Source: Brevundimonas terrae
Lineage (GTDB): Bacteria; Pseudomonadota; Alphaproteobacteria; Caulobacterales; Caulobacteraceae
Assembly (NCBI RefSeq): GCF_011761985.1
Contig: NZ_JAASQT010000007.1
Span: forward strand, 62,001-126,000
DNA: 64,000 bases
Direction: 5' to 3'
Shown here: positions 53,909 to 63,472 of the stretch, piece by piece
Numbering within the stretch: the stretch's first letter is position 1
Layout: every line of letters begins with the position of its first letter
Program-made: the position numbers and the translations under genes
The notes under the pieces: model-generated
Database searches by the model: none
The model's input: the letters and a program-made list of their open reading frames with translations, nothing else
Told to the model about the DNA's origin: nothing

Positions 53909-56209
53909 CTATTCGTCTGCGGCGATGGGCAGGGTGATATAGAAACAGGCGCCGCTATAGGGTGGTGTCACGCCTTGTGGCGGCGTGATGCCGATCTGGC
54001 CACCGTGGCGCTGGATCACCGTATGCACAAAGGCCAGCCCCATGCCTGCGCCGGAGACATTGCCACCGGCAAAGGGCTGGAACAGGCGCTCCTTCATATC
54101 CTCGCTCAAGCCCGGCCCCTGATCGCAGATCATCAGCAGTATTTTGCCCTCATGGCGTGACAGAGCGCAGGCTATGAAGCCGCCTGTGGATGTGTGGCGT
54201 ATCGCATTGTCCAGCAGGTTGATAATGACGCGCCGCATCAGAGCGGTATCGGCCTCGACCAGATATTCCTCGCCGTCATCGGGCACCAACAGATCCACCC
54301 CCTTGGCGGCGGACTGCGGCCACAGGGTATCGGCGGCTTCGGTGACCAGATCGGCCAGATTAGCCAGATCGAAGCTCAGCATCTGGTTTTCGGCGCGGGA
54401 CAACTGCACATAGCCCTCGGCCAGATTCAGGGTCTGGCGGGCATTGCGGCGGATTTGGTCTTCGGTATTGGCAGGGCGATTGGCGCTGTCCAACAGGGTC
54501 AGGATCGACACCTGCGGCGCGCGCATGTCATGCCCCAGCAGTTGCAAGGTGCGCTGGCGCTCGCGCTCGGCGGCGCGCAGATGGCTGACATCGGCCAGAC
54601 GCACAATCAGGCCAGTTGATTGCTGGAGGGTGTCGGTCAGGGCGGCAATCGCGATCTGGATCGAACGCCCGTCCGCCAGCAGGACTTCGTCACGCTCACT
54701 ATTGGCGGCGTCGATCAATGAGCGCCATTCGCGCAGACCGATACTGTTGAACAGCCCGTCCAGATGTGCGCCTTCCAGTGTCTGAGCCGGAAACAGATTA
54801 TGGGCGCGCCGGTTGGCAATCAGGACCACGCCGTCCAGATCGGTCATCAGGGCGGCATCGGGCAGGCTGTGGACCGACTGGGTGATATAGCGGTTGAAGT
54901 CGCGGAACTGTTTCAGGGCCGAACTGAAGGACAAGACCTGACGCGAGATTTCGTCACCGCTCTTCCAGTCGTGAACCGGCGACAGGGCCGACAGCGGACG
55001 CGCAGCATCGTCACTGCGAAGATCGTTCAGGGCCGAGCGCATATAGGTGTAGGTCGCCGCCAGACGACGCCAGCTCCACAGTGGCCAGACCAGAATGACA
55101 CCCGCACAGGCGGCCAGTGGCGGCCACCAGATACCCAGTTTCAGGCCCAGTGCCGACACGAGCAGGGTCGTTGCGATCAGGCCAAATCCCAGCACAGTAT
55201 TGGCCATTGGTCGCAACGTCAGAAAACCGACCAGCATCACAGCCAGCGGCACGATGGATGCTAGCGCGGCCAGCCAGCCCTCGGCCCGCGTGATCGGTTT
55301 GTTGTCGAGAATATCCTGCGCCAGAGAGGCGACAATATTCACCCCCGGCAGCAGGGTGCCGTGCTTGGTCGTGGGGGTGGAATAGCGGTCGCCCATGCCT
55401 TGAGCTGTCGCGCCGACAAAGACCCGTTTGCCGCGCAGAAAATCGGCGGGCACTTCGCCGTGCAGCACATCTGCGAACGAGACGCTGGGATAGGGCGCAA
55501 TGCCGTCCGGATAGTGGATGAGGCGCGGTTGCGAGGTGTCCAATGCGCTGTTGCCGTCATCATGCGCATCGAAGATGGTCGATGGACTGACGGAGGCATC
55601 ATCGCGGTCGCGGGCCACTAGCAAGGCCAGATGCGGCAGGATCTGTCCGTCGGCACTGACCCACAGGGGCAGGCTGCGGATCGTGCCGTCACTATCGGGC
55701 GTCAGAAGACCATGGCCCACACCGGCGGCGGCCTCGCGGATGACAGGGGCGGGCAGGCTGACCGATGACAGCTTGCCATTCATGCCCGGTGTGTCGATGG
55801 CGGCGGGCAGATAGACATTACCGGCCTTGGCCATGGCCTGCGCCAGCTGGTCATCTTCGGCGGTGGGTTCGATGAACAGGACATCATAGCCGACGGACCT
55901 GACTTGGGCGGCGGCCAGACGGTCGATCAGGGCGGCATGCTGGCTGCGCGGCCACGGCCATGCACCGATGGCTTGCAGGCTGCGGTCGTCGATGGTGACA
56001 ATCACGATATCGGGGTTGGGCTTGGCGGCGGTCAGCTGGCTGACCGTGTCGTAAAACAGGTTGTCGCCGCGCTGGATGACCTGACCGAGGCTGAGCCACA
56101 GCACCAGCAGGATGGAGACAACGGCTGTGATGACCCACTCCATCAGGACGCGGGTCCCGAGGGGCGCCAGTGCGGCGCGGTGTCCGGCTTTGTGGGTCAG
56201 TGATTGCAA
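53909..56209 (-). CDS. CHASE2-domain sensor histidine kinase
   Basis: The 766-residue protein has an N-terminal membrane helix (about 25-45) and a periplasmic CHASE2 domain (about 50-310) with DNLFYDTVSQL and VIVTIDDRSLQAIGAWPWPR. Three membrane helices follow (about 315-385), then a PAS region (about 440-545). A HisKA-like box LLGHDMRAPQ carries His560, and the ATPase domain has NLLDNAIRH and GAGMGLAFV. The start appears to be TTG; an ATG 22 codons in is possible. It is third in a leftward unit with the FecR protein and regulator. Confidence 0.9.
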   Translation of the reverse strand: MQSLTHKAGHRAALAPLGTRVLMEWVITAVVSILLVLWLSLGQVIQRGDNLFYDTVSQLTAAKPNPDIVIVTIDDRSLQAIGAWPWPRSQHAALIDRLAAAQVRSVGYDVLFIEPTAEDDQLAQAMAKAGNVYLPAAIDTPGMNGKLSSVSLPAPVIREAAAGVGHGLLTPDSDGTIRSLPLWVSADGQILPHLALLVARDRDDASVSPSTIFDAHDDGNSALDTSQPRLIHYPDGIAPYPSVSFADVLHGEVPADFLRGKRVFVGATAQGMGDRYSTPTTKHGTLLPGVNIVASLAQDILDNKPITRAEGWLAALASIVPLAVMLVGFLTLRPMANTVLGFGLIATTLLVSALGLKLGIWWPPLAACAGVILVWPLWSWRRLAATYTYMRSALNDLRSDDAARPLSALSPVHDWKSGDEISRQVLSFSSALKQFRDFNRYITQSVHSLPDAALMTDLDGVVLIANRRAHNLFPAQTLEGAHLDGLFNSIGLREWRSLIDAANSERDEVLLADGRSIQIAIAALTDTLQQSTGLIVRLADVSHLRAAERERQRTLQLLGHDMRAPQVSILTLLDSANRPANTEDQIRRNARQTLNLAEGYVQLSRAENQMLSFDLANLADLVTEAADTLWPQSAAKGVDLLVPDDGEEYLVEADTALMRRVIINLLDNAIRHTSTGGFIACALSRHEGKILLMICDQGPGLSEDMKERLFQPFAGGNVSGAGMGLAFVHTVIQRHGGQIGITPPQGVTPPYSGACFYITLPIAADE

Positions 56210-56221
56210 ACCGTTGGCCCG

Positions 56222-57646
56222 TTAGCGGGAAATGGTGAGGATTTCCGGCTGTGACCATACGGTCAGGCGATGACCGAAGCGATAACGTGTGCCTTCGACG
56301 CGCCAGCTATAGGTACCGGCGGGCAGGTCGGTCAGCGTAAAGTGGCTGTCGCCCAGACCCGGCGTATCGATCAGGGGCTGGCCTTCGGTGACGCCCTCGC
56401 CATCCGAGCGGGATAGCTGGAAGCGGAAGCTGGCCTCGCCTTCGCCTTCGGCACGCCATGCAAAGCGATAGGTGCGGACCTGATCCAGCACGTCCATCGA
56501 CTGTTCCAGACCCTCGACCGTGTTGAGGGCGCGGATGAAGTTGAAGGTGCGGGCGCGGCCTTCCATGCTATCGCCGGAGACCGCGCTGAGGCGCAGGAAC
56601 CACTGTCCTTCGGGCAGGTCCGTCAGGTTCAGAGGCTGACCGGCAGGGGCTTCGATTTCAGTGACGGGGTCCAGCAGACCCGCATCGGCCCCGATCCAGC
56701 CGCGTGTGATGGCGGTGCCATCCGGCGCAGAGACATCAAAGCGCAGGGTCTTGGCGGTTTGCAGGACACTGGCATCACCCATGACGGGGGCCGACAAAAG
56801 GGTGACAGCAGTGACGCCATCCTGCCCCTGACGGATGACAGCACCACGACCCGGCTCGAACAGATAGCCGCTGTCATTGCCGGTGCCGGCCACGGCGACA
56901 CTGCCGCCCAGAACGCCGGTAGAGCTGATACCCGATGTGGCATCATAGGCGACGCGGAAATCGGTGCCGCGCACAGCCGAGATGGCCGTGGGCGTCGTAA
57001 CGCGGAATGTGCCGGGGCGCTGGCGGGGCGAAACGCGGCTTTCGGCGCGCCCCTGATCGATCACCAGACGGTGGTCGGCGGCATCATTGATGACATAGCG
57101 GCGCAGACGATCCAGTCGCAGGCGGCTGTTGGACGGGACCACGGTGTGGCTGCCATCGGAAAAATTCAGGCGGGCAAAGGCACCGGCACCGGTGGCGACG
57201 ACATCGCCTTCCAGCAGGGGCATGCCCTGTTCCAGCGACACCGACTGACTGGCCCTCAGGATGCGGACATCGCCACGGAAGCTTTCCAGACGGGCCGGAT
57301 CACTGCGGGTGCGCAACAGGGCCGGATCAATGTCGATCGTACGGCCCGTCGGGATACGGCGCGGATTGGCGATACTATTGTCGCGCTGGAGTTGGCGATA
57401 ATCGCTGCTCTGACGCAGATAGGTGCGGGCCAGATCGATCAGCGTGTCACCACGCTTCATCAGATACTGGAGCGGGGCTTCGGCCATTGGCGTTGTGGCA
57501 GGCGGCGTTGTGGTAGGCGGGGCCGTTTGTGCCGTCGCGCCCGAGGGCAGCAGCGCCAGCCCCATTCCCGCAGCCAGACACATATTGACCAGACGCACAT
57601 TTGCCGAAGAGCGGACGAAGTTGCGGTTGGTTATGTGCTGGATCAC
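56222..57646 (-). CDS. LysM-FecR domain periplasmic protein
   Basis: The 474-residue precursor has a signal peptide (about 1-40) and a LysM domain (about 58-108, YLMKRGDTLIDLARTYLR). A FecR domain (about 120-240) contains GDVVATGAGAFARLNFSDGS and TPTAISAVRGTDFRV. The C-terminal part holds two beta-rich fibronectin-like stretches (about 315-470). It probably sits in the periplasm and binds peptidoglycan. It starts with GTG 11 bases after the regulator gene and precedes the CHASE2 kinase by 12 bases. Confidence 0.88.
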   Translation of the reverse strand: MIQHITNRNFVRSSANVRLVNMCLAAGMGLALLPSGATAQTAPPTTTPPATTPMAEAPLQYLMKRGDTLIDLARTYLRQSSDYRQLQRDNSIANPRRIPTGRTIDIDPALLRTRSDPARLESFRGDVRILRASQSVSLEQGMPLLEGDVVATGAGAFARLNFSDGSHTVVPSNSRLRLDRLRRYVINDAADHRLVIDQGRAESRVSPRQRPGTFRVTTPTAISAVRGTDFRVAYDATSGISSTGVLGGSVAVAGTGNDSGYLFEPGRGAVIRQGQDGVTAVTLLSAPVMGDASVLQTAKTLRFDVSAPDGTAITRGWIGADAGLLDPVTEIEAPAGQPLNLTDLPEGQWFLRLSAVSGDSMEGRARTFNFIRALNTVEGLEQSMDVLDQVRTYRFAWRAEGEGEASFRFQLSRSDGEGVTEGQPLIDTPGLGDSHFTLTDLPAGTYSWRVEGTRYRFGHRLTVWSQPEILTISR

Positions 57647-57657
57647 GGCGAAAAGCT

Positions 57658-58401
57658 TTATTCTGTGGTCGGATTATCTGTGGCGTCAGTAGCAGGCGCG
57701 TCGGCCTCTGTCGTGCCGGTGCGCTCCAGACGGTATCCGTAACTGTAAACAGGCGTCAGGCGATAGCCGTTTTGCGGACGAAGATTCAGTTTCGAGCGAA
57801 CGCGCGAAATATGCATGTCCAGCGAGCGGCTGTTCAGATGCGGCTCGTTGCCCCAGATGGTTTCCAGCAGATAGGTCCGCGACAGGGCACGGTGGGTGTT
57901 GCGGAACAGCAGACGCGCCAGAGCGAACTCCTTGGGCGTCATGGCAACCGTTTCACCATCGCGCAGCACGGTTGTTGTGCTGATATTGAAGGTGATGTCG
58001 TCGTAGACTTCCTGATCGGACTGGGTGCCGGTGTGTTCATAGGCGCGGCGCAGCAGGGCGCGGACGCGGGCCTCCAGAACGCTCGGGGACAGCGGTTTGC
58101 CCAGATAATCGTCGGCACCGGCATTCAGGGCCTCGACAACATCTTCGTCCTCGACGCGGCTGGTGACCAGCAGCATGGGCGGCGGCGGTGTCAGATTGGC
58201 GCGCACCCAGCCGACAATCTCGATGCCGGATCGGTCGGGCAGATTCCAGTCGAGGATCAGCAGATCGAATGTATCACGGCGCAGGGCCGAGATCAGCGCA
58301 TGGCCCCGCGAGAACGAGGAAGGGCGGTAGCCTGCATTCTCAATGACTTGAGAAATCGCCTGCAACTGGACCTGATCGTCGTCGAGGACCGCGATTTTCA
58401 T
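57658..58401 (-). CDS. OmpR/PhoB-family response regulator
   Basis: This 247-residue protein has a receiver domain (about 1-118) with acidic Asp7-Asp9, phospho-acceptor Asp51 in LILDWNLPD, Thr/Ser switch in LLVTSR and Lys in LGKPLSP. A winged-helix output domain (about 130-230) has LDMHISRVRSKL and YSYGYRLE. The ATG at 58401 (MKIAVLDDD) matches the family. It leads a three-gene unit with the FecR and CHASE2 proteins, so these probably form its signalling pathway. Confidence 0.92.
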   Translation of the reverse strand: MKIAVLDDDQVQLQAISQVIENAGYRPSSFSRGHALISALRRDTFDLLILDWNLPDRSGIEIVGWVRANLTPPPPMLLVTSRVEDEDVVEALNAGADDYLGKPLSPSVLEARVRALLRRAYEHTGTQSDQEVYDDITFNISTTTVLRDGETVAMTPKEFALARLLFRNTHRALSRTYLLETIWGNEPHLNSRSLDMHISRVRSKLNLRPQNGYRLTPVYSYGYRLERTGTTEADAPATDATDNPTTE

Positions 58402-58435
58402 TTTCGAGCTACTCACAGGGCGATTGGGGGAAAGA

Positions 58436-58495
58436 TTGTAAATACTATCCCATCAAGCGATTTTTACACTCTAACAAACAACGTAAATTGTAAAT
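58436..58495. promoter_or_regulatory. Repeated TTGTAAAT motifs upstream of the response regulator
   Basis: TTGTAAAT occurs at 58436-58443 and again, as ATTGTAAAT, at 58487-58495. The first copy lies 35 bases before the regulator start. The pair could be regulator binding sites in the promoter, perhaps for autoregulation; this is inference. Confidence 0.35.
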
Positions 58496-58500
58496 TTAGT

Positions 58501-59514
58501 TTAGCAACGCCCAAGTGCTTCGCCTAACCACTGCGTAAAATACCCTTCATCGTCGAACCGTGCGTGTACGGGCCAGGATCGAATAGAGTTACGTTGAGTA
58601 TCCGACAGGCGAATCCAGTCTTTTTCTGTGGTGACCAGACCCGCATTGAACAGTTCGGCCCGTTGTTTGAGAAAATCGATATCGCTGTCCGATAGATTGG
58701 CATGATCGGGATAGGGGACGAAGTCTTTCAGGTCGCATCCGGCCGCAATCAGCGAGCGTTCGACCTTCCACGGCTTGGCGATACCGGCAAAGCCGACCTG
58801 CGGGCCTGCGGGTGGTGCATGGGGGGCCACAAGACGGGCCGTAAACACCGGAAGCGGGACGAAAAGGGCCAGAAGTTCCGGATCGGCCTCGGTCATATCG
58901 GTTGGCAACAACACGATGACGCCATCGGCCCGCGCCAAACCGGCTTTTAAAGGCTCGCGCATCGGGCCGGACGGAAACACCGAGCCATCCCCGAACGGCC
59001 ATTCGTCATTGCGGGTTTCGCCATCGACGACGATGAGGGCGAGGTCTTTCTTCAGGCTGGGATTCTGGTGGCCGTCATCCAGTACCAGATGGCTGGCTCC
59101 GGCCTGTCGGGCCGCCTTGGCTCCCTCGATACGGTCGCGGCTGATGACGGCCATGCCGTCCTGCGCCAGCATGAGGGGCTCGTCGCCGACGTCCTGGGCG
59201 GAGTGCTGTTGCGGATCGACAAGTACGGGGCCTTGCAGCGTACCGCCATAACCGCGTGACAGGGCACTGGGGGTGTGACCCTGTTCGCGGAGCAGGCGCA
59301 GTATCTCGCGGGCGACGGGGGTTTTACCCGATCCACCCATGGTCAGATTGCCCACCGAGATCACCGGAATATCGAGGCTGAAACCCTCGGTGCGGGCGAT
59401 CTTGCGGGCTGTTACACCGGCCCAGACCCATGACAGGGGCTTCAGGACGGCACGCGTGACGGGGGCGTGGCGGGTGTCGCGGCTATACCACCAGCGCGGG
59501 GTGTTCAGTTTCAT
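58501..59514 (-). CDS. lpxK: Tetraacyldisaccharide 4'-kinase
   Basis: The 337-residue enzyme phosphorylates the lipid A disaccharide at the 4' position. Visible features: an N-terminal membrane-associated helix, Walker A (GNLTMGGSGKTP at about 52-63), LSRGYGG and DDGHQNPSL. The ATG at 59514 is right at the waaA stop (ATGA overlap), so the two are coupled. It is the last of the lipid A/Kdo operon. Confidence 0.95.
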   Translation of the reverse strand: MKLNTPRWWYSRDTRHAPVTRAVLKPLSWVWAGVTARKIARTEGFSLDIPVISVGNLTMGGSGKTPVAREILRLLREQGHTPSALSRGYGGTLQGPVLVDPQQHSAQDVGDEPLMLAQDGMAVISRDRIEGAKAARQAGASHLVLDDGHQNPSLKKDLALIVVDGETRNDEWPFGDGSVFPSGPMREPLKAGLARADGVIVLLPTDMTEADPELLALFVPLPVFTARLVAPHAPPAGPQVGFAGIAKPWKVERSLIAAGCDLKDFVPYPDHANLSDSDIDFLKQRAELFNAGLVTTEKDWIRLSDTQRNSIRSWPVHARFDDEGYFTQWLGEALGRC

Positions 59515-60821
59515 CGCGGCTGCCTCCGTTCGGGCTTGGGTGGCGGGGGCAGGTGCGTTTGCAGGGCTGCCCACAGGCGGTCCAGACCGGCAGCGGCCTC
59601 ATTGGCGGCACGGCGGGCCTTGTCGCCCATGGCGCGGGCCGCATCGGGATTATCCAGCAGGGTCTGGATTTGATCGCGCAACTGGTCGGGGGCCAGAACG
59701 CTGACGAGGCCCCCGGCCTGTTTCAACAGCCGGTTGACCTGTTGCCAGTTGGCGGCATCGGGACCGCAGAAGGCAGGTTTGCCAAGGCGCGCTGGCTCAA
59801 GCGGATTGTGGCCACCGACCGTACCGCCACCAAGGGCAGGCGCAAACGATCCGCCCATCACCACCACATCGGCCAGACGCATGAACAGGCCCAGTTCGCC
59901 CAGCGTATCTGCAAGATACAGATCGACATTATGGTCGATATCGCCACCGACGCTGCGGCGGGTCATCTTCCATCCGTCCTGTTGCAGGGACTGGACGATA
60001 TCAGGCGCGCGCTCGGGATGGCGTGGCACGACAATCAGCAAGAGCTGCGGAGCCAGACCACGCAAGGCGGCGGCCAAGGCCTGTTCCTCGTGTTCGTGTG
60101 TCGAGGCCAGCACGATCACGGGGCGGTCGGCAATCAATCCGGACAGGCGCGAGAACTCGGCGCGGTCATAGGGCAGAGGCTCGCCGGACAGTTTCAGGTT
60201 TACCTGACCTTCGACGCGGGCCCCCATGTGCGACAGGCGCTGGGCACCCTCGGCATCTTGCGGCCAGACATGGGAGAAGGCCGACATCAGGCTGCGGGCC
60301 ATGCCGGGGGCCTTTTGCCAGCCCTCATAGGTCTTGGTGGTGATGCGGGCGCTGACGAGGGCCAGCGGAATATTCCGTTGGCGGGCAGCGCAAATCAGAT
60401 TGGGCCACAGCTCGCTTTCGACAAACACGCCCAGTTGCGGCTGCCAGTGATCGAGGAAGGCGGCGACCGCTTGGGGCCCGTCGACGGGAGCAAATTGGTG
60501 GATCACGCCTTGCGGCAGGCGCGGGGCCAGTACCTCGGCAGAGGTCAGGGTGCCGGTGGTCACCAGAACCGTCACATCGGGGCGGTCCTTGCGGATACGT
60601 TCGGCCAGCGGAAGGATAGACAGGGCCTCGCCGACGCTGACGCCGTGGATCCAGACCAGAGGCCCCTTCGGGCGGGCGATCGAGGCTAGACCCAGACGTT
60701 CATCAACGCGAACGGGGTCTTCCTTGCCCTTGCTGACACGACCGTCCAACAGGCGCGGGGCCAGTGGTTCCAGTGCGCGGGTCGCGAGGCGATAGGCGAA
60801 AAGGGCGGGACTGAAGGCCAT
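59511..60821 (-). CDS. waaA: 3-deoxy-D-manno-octulosonic acid (Kdo) transferase
   Basis: The 436-residue glycosyltransferase has the N-terminal membrane anchor, GVSVGEALS, VFVESELWPN and the late GGHNPLEPARLGKP loop. It adds Kdo to lipid A precursor. The ATG at 60821 is chosen; the upstream open frame is unlike the family. It begins 2 bases after the DUF374 gene. Confidence 0.95.
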   Translation of the reverse strand: MAFSPALFAYRLATRALEPLAPRLLDGRVSKGKEDPVRVDERLGLASIARPKGPLVWIHGVSVGEALSILPLAERIRKDRPDVTVLVTTGTLTSAEVLAPRLPQGVIHQFAPVDGPQAVAAFLDHWQPQLGVFVESELWPNLICAARQRNIPLALVSARITTKTYEGWQKAPGMARSLMSAFSHVWPQDAEGAQRLSHMGARVEGQVNLKLSGEPLPYDRAEFSRLSGLIADRPVIVLASTHEHEEQALAAALRGLAPQLLLIVVPRHPERAPDIVQSLQQDGWKMTRRSVGGDIDHNVDLYLADTLGELGLFMRLADVVVMGGSFAPALGGGTVGGHNPLEPARLGKPAFCGPDAANWQQVNRLLKQAGGLVSVLAPDQLRDQIQTLLDNPDAARAMGDKARRAANEAAAGLDRLWAALQTHLPPPPKPERRQPR

Positions 60822-60823
60822 GC

Positions 60824-61510
60824 TCAGCGGCTCTTGAAGCCGGTAATGGCGTCGGCGCGGGCCTCGACCGCATTCATGCGGGCGGTCCATTCGCTGACGA
60901 CATCGGCAAGCTCGGCACCTTCGGGATAGGTGGCGCGATCCCACACCACCGCGCCCTTGGCGAAGGGCAGGGGCAGTACAGCCTTGTCCCAACTGTTGAG
61001 CTGGATAGCTGGTTTGGCCGAAATGCCGAGGAACAGGACGGGGGCTCCCGACATGCGGGCCATGACCGGCAGACCTTCGGCCATGACGCCGGCCGGGCCA
61101 CGCGGACCATCGGGCGTGACGGCCAGACCGCCGACTTTCAATTGGCGCAGACCATCACGCAGGGCCTGTGTGCCGCCCTTGGAAGCCTGTTTCTTGTCCT
61201 TGTTGCTGGATGAGCCGCGCACAGCGTCAATGCCGAGACGCGCCATGGCCTTGACCAGAAACTCGCCATCTGCCGACAGCGAGATCAGGCCGCGCATTTT
61301 CTGAGCACGGTCCATCGGCCATGCGGCGACGGCAAGGCCCAGACGCGAGTGCCAGAACGCGACCAGCACACCGCCGCCCTGATCCCAGACCTCTTCGGCC
61401 AGAGGCAGGTTTTCATGTTCCCAGCGCGTGGTCTTGTAGCAGAAGCGCATCCACTGCGAGAGGATGAAGGACACAGCCTTCTGGATGGCCGGATTACGAA
61501 GGGGTCTCAT
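60824..61510 (-). CDS. DUF374 lysophospholipid acyltransferase-like protein
   Basis: The 228-residue protein has FWHSRLGLAV, RGSSSNKDKK and TPDGPRGPAG, the DUF374 signature in the LPLAT superfamily. The substrate is not known; the position between an MsbA-like exporter and waaA suggests lipid A or an LPS-linked lipid. It overlaps the ABC gene by ATGA. Confidence 0.9.
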   Translation of the reverse strand: MRPLRNPAIQKAVSFILSQWMRFCYKTTRWEHENLPLAEEVWDQGGGVLVAFWHSRLGLAVAAWPMDRAQKMRGLISLSADGEFLVKAMARLGIDAVRGSSSNKDKKQASKGGTQALRDGLRQLKVGGLAVTPDGPRGPAGVMAEGLPVMARMSGAPVLFLGISAKPAIQLNSWDKAVLPLPFAKGAVVWDRATYPEGAELADVVSEWTARMNAVEARADAITGFKSR

Positions 61511-63372
61511 GCACCGGTCTCGTCAGGAAGAGCATCAAGGGGGAAAACGGGGCCGTCCAGCGATTGCTGGCGGGCCAGACGGGCATAGAGACCGCCCTTG
61601 GCGACCAGTGCGTCATGGGTGCCGACCTCGGCCACACGGCCATCGTCGATCACATAGATGCGGTCGGCATTGCGGACGGTGGACAGACGGTGGGCGATCA
61701 TCAGCGTGGCGCGACCGGCCATCAGACGCTCCAGCGCCTGCTGGACCAGAGCCTCGCTCTCGGTGTCCAGCGCACTGGTGGCCTCGTCCAGCAACAGAAT
61801 GGGGGCATCCTTCAGGAAGGCGCGGGCAATGGCGATGCGCTGGCGCTGGCCACCCGACAGGCGGGCACCGGCCTCGCCGACGCGGGTCTGATAGCCGTGC
61901 GGCAGGGCCATGATAAAATCATGGGCGGCGGCGGCGCGGGCGGCCTCGATGATCGCTTCCTCGCTCGGATTGGTGCGGCCATAGGCAATATTGGCGGCAA
62001 TCGTGTCGTCGAACAGGAAGGGCTCCTGCGTCACCAGTGCGATCTGGGCGCGCAGGGAGTGCAGGGACAGGTCGCGCAGGTCGTGGCCATTGGCCGTGAT
62101 GCGCCCGCCCGTCACATCATAAAAGCGCGGAAGCAGGCTGAGGATAGTGGACTTGCCGCCGCCCGATGGTCCGACAAGGGCGATGGTTTCGCCGGGGGCC
62201 ACATGCAGGTTAATGCCGTTCAGGGTCGGTACAGGCCCGCTGGGGGTGCTGTAGACGAAATGCACATCCTCGAATTCGAGTGTCACAGGGCCGTGGGGCA
62301 GGTCTTGCGGGTGCGTCTGTTCGCGGATTTCCGGCTGGATATCCAGCGCCTCGAACAGGCGGCGTGCGGCAGTCATGCCTTCGGACAGGACGGTAGACAG
62401 ATTGGTCAACTGGCGCAGGGACTGACCGGCCAGCATCAGCATGGCAATAAAGGCGGCAAACGAGCCAACCGACATTTCACCCTTGCTGGCGCTCCACCCC
62501 GCATAGCCGATCACAGCGGCGACGATGGAATAGGCGATGATGTCCGAGGCTGGCCCCGCAAAGGCGCGGCTGTCGGCACCCTTGATGACGTGGCGCTGGC
62601 GACGGTCGATAACGGTCGAGACGTTGGCGACCTCGGCCAGTTCGCGGTTCTCCATCTTGATGACGCGCACACCATCCAGATTTTCCATCAGCGCCGAGGA
62701 CAGGTTCTCGGTTTCGGTCATCGCACCCTTGGCGGCCTTGCGCGATTTCTTGCCGAACTTGCGCATAATCAGGCTGACGGCGGGGACGCCCAGCAGAACG
62801 ATCATGGTCAGGGTCAGGTCGATAAAGCCCATCGCCACCATGACACCAACGAGTATCAGCGCATTTTGCGAATAGTTGACGATGCCGTTGGTGAAGGCTT
62901 CGCGCACCAGATTGGCGTCGTACAACACCGAAGAAACAAAGCTGCCGGAATGCTGGTTACGCAGACGCGACAGGTCCGCATGGATCATGCGCGAGAACAG
63001 CTGTTTCTGGATGTCGCCGACAATGCCGTGGCCCAGACGGTTCACCAAAGCCGCCTGACCGGCCATGGCCAGAGAACGCATGATCGACAGGGCGACAATA
63101 ACAGCCGGAACCAGAAGGATCAGCAGGTTGGGCTGGACCTTGAACAGACCCAGAAACGGCACCGGACCGACATGCTGGGTGAACAAAAGGTCGATCGAGG
63201 GTTCCAGAAAACGCAACAGGGCCGCCGTCAGACCCCCTGCAAAGGCCGCCAGAGCCAGACAGCTGAAGAAGGCCGTCTTGTGATGCGACAGGTAATCGCG
63301 CCAGATCCGTCTTGCGAGCGGGCTTAGCGGCTGCTTTTGCTTGGAGTCTGTTGGCGCGGCGGGTGTGGTCAT
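61507..63372 (-). CDS. MsbA-like ABC exporter
   Basis: The 621-residue half-transporter has six membrane helices (about 25-330) and a C-terminal ATPase with Walker A GPSGGGKS, signature LSGGQRQRIAIARAFLK, Walker B ILLLDEATSALD and the late MIAHRLSTV. It is probably the lipid A flippase, given the operon, though other lipid or peptide substrates are possible. It is first of four genes: ABC exporter, DUF374, waaA, lpxK, with overlaps of a few bases. Confidence 0.9.
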   Translation of the reverse strand: MTTPAAPTDSKQKQPLSPLARRIWRDYLSHHKTAFFSCLALAAFAGGLTAALLRFLEPSIDLLFTQHVGPVPFLGLFKVQPNLLILLVPAVIVALSIMRSLAMAGQAALVNRLGHGIVGDIQKQLFSRMIHADLSRLRNQHSGSFVSSVLYDANLVREAFTNGIVNYSQNALILVGVMVAMGFIDLTLTMIVLLGVPAVSLIMRKFGKKSRKAAKGAMTETENLSSALMENLDGVRVIKMENRELAEVANVSTVIDRRQRHVIKGADSRAFAGPASDIIAYSIVAAVIGYAGWSASKGEMSVGSFAAFIAMLMLAGQSLRQLTNLSTVLSEGMTAARRLFEALDIQPEIREQTHPQDLPHGPVTLEFEDVHFVYSTPSGPVPTLNGINLHVAPGETIALVGPSGGGKSTILSLLPRFYDVTGGRITANGHDLRDLSLHSLRAQIALVTQEPFLFDDTIAANIAYGRTNPSEEAIIEAARAAAAHDFIMALPHGYQTRVGEAGARLSGGQRQRIAIARAFLKDAPILLLDEATSALDTESEALVQQALERLMAGRATLMIAHRLSTVRNADRIYVIDDGRVAEVGTHDALVAKGGLYARLARQQSLDGPVFPLDALPDETGA

Positions 63373-63472
63373 ACGCTTCGGTCGAACGGCTGGGCCTGCA
63401 AGTCAAGCCTTGGCTTATCGGCAGGGTTGTGAAAGGGATGACTCTGGCGTTTCCAAAGGTTATCCGGCGCTT

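Noticed and set aside
61564..63327. 587-codon open frame on the plus strand
   Set aside because: It lies opposite a clear ABC exporter with all nucleotide-binding motifs; its predicted protein has no recognisable domain and is a shadow of GC-rich codon use.
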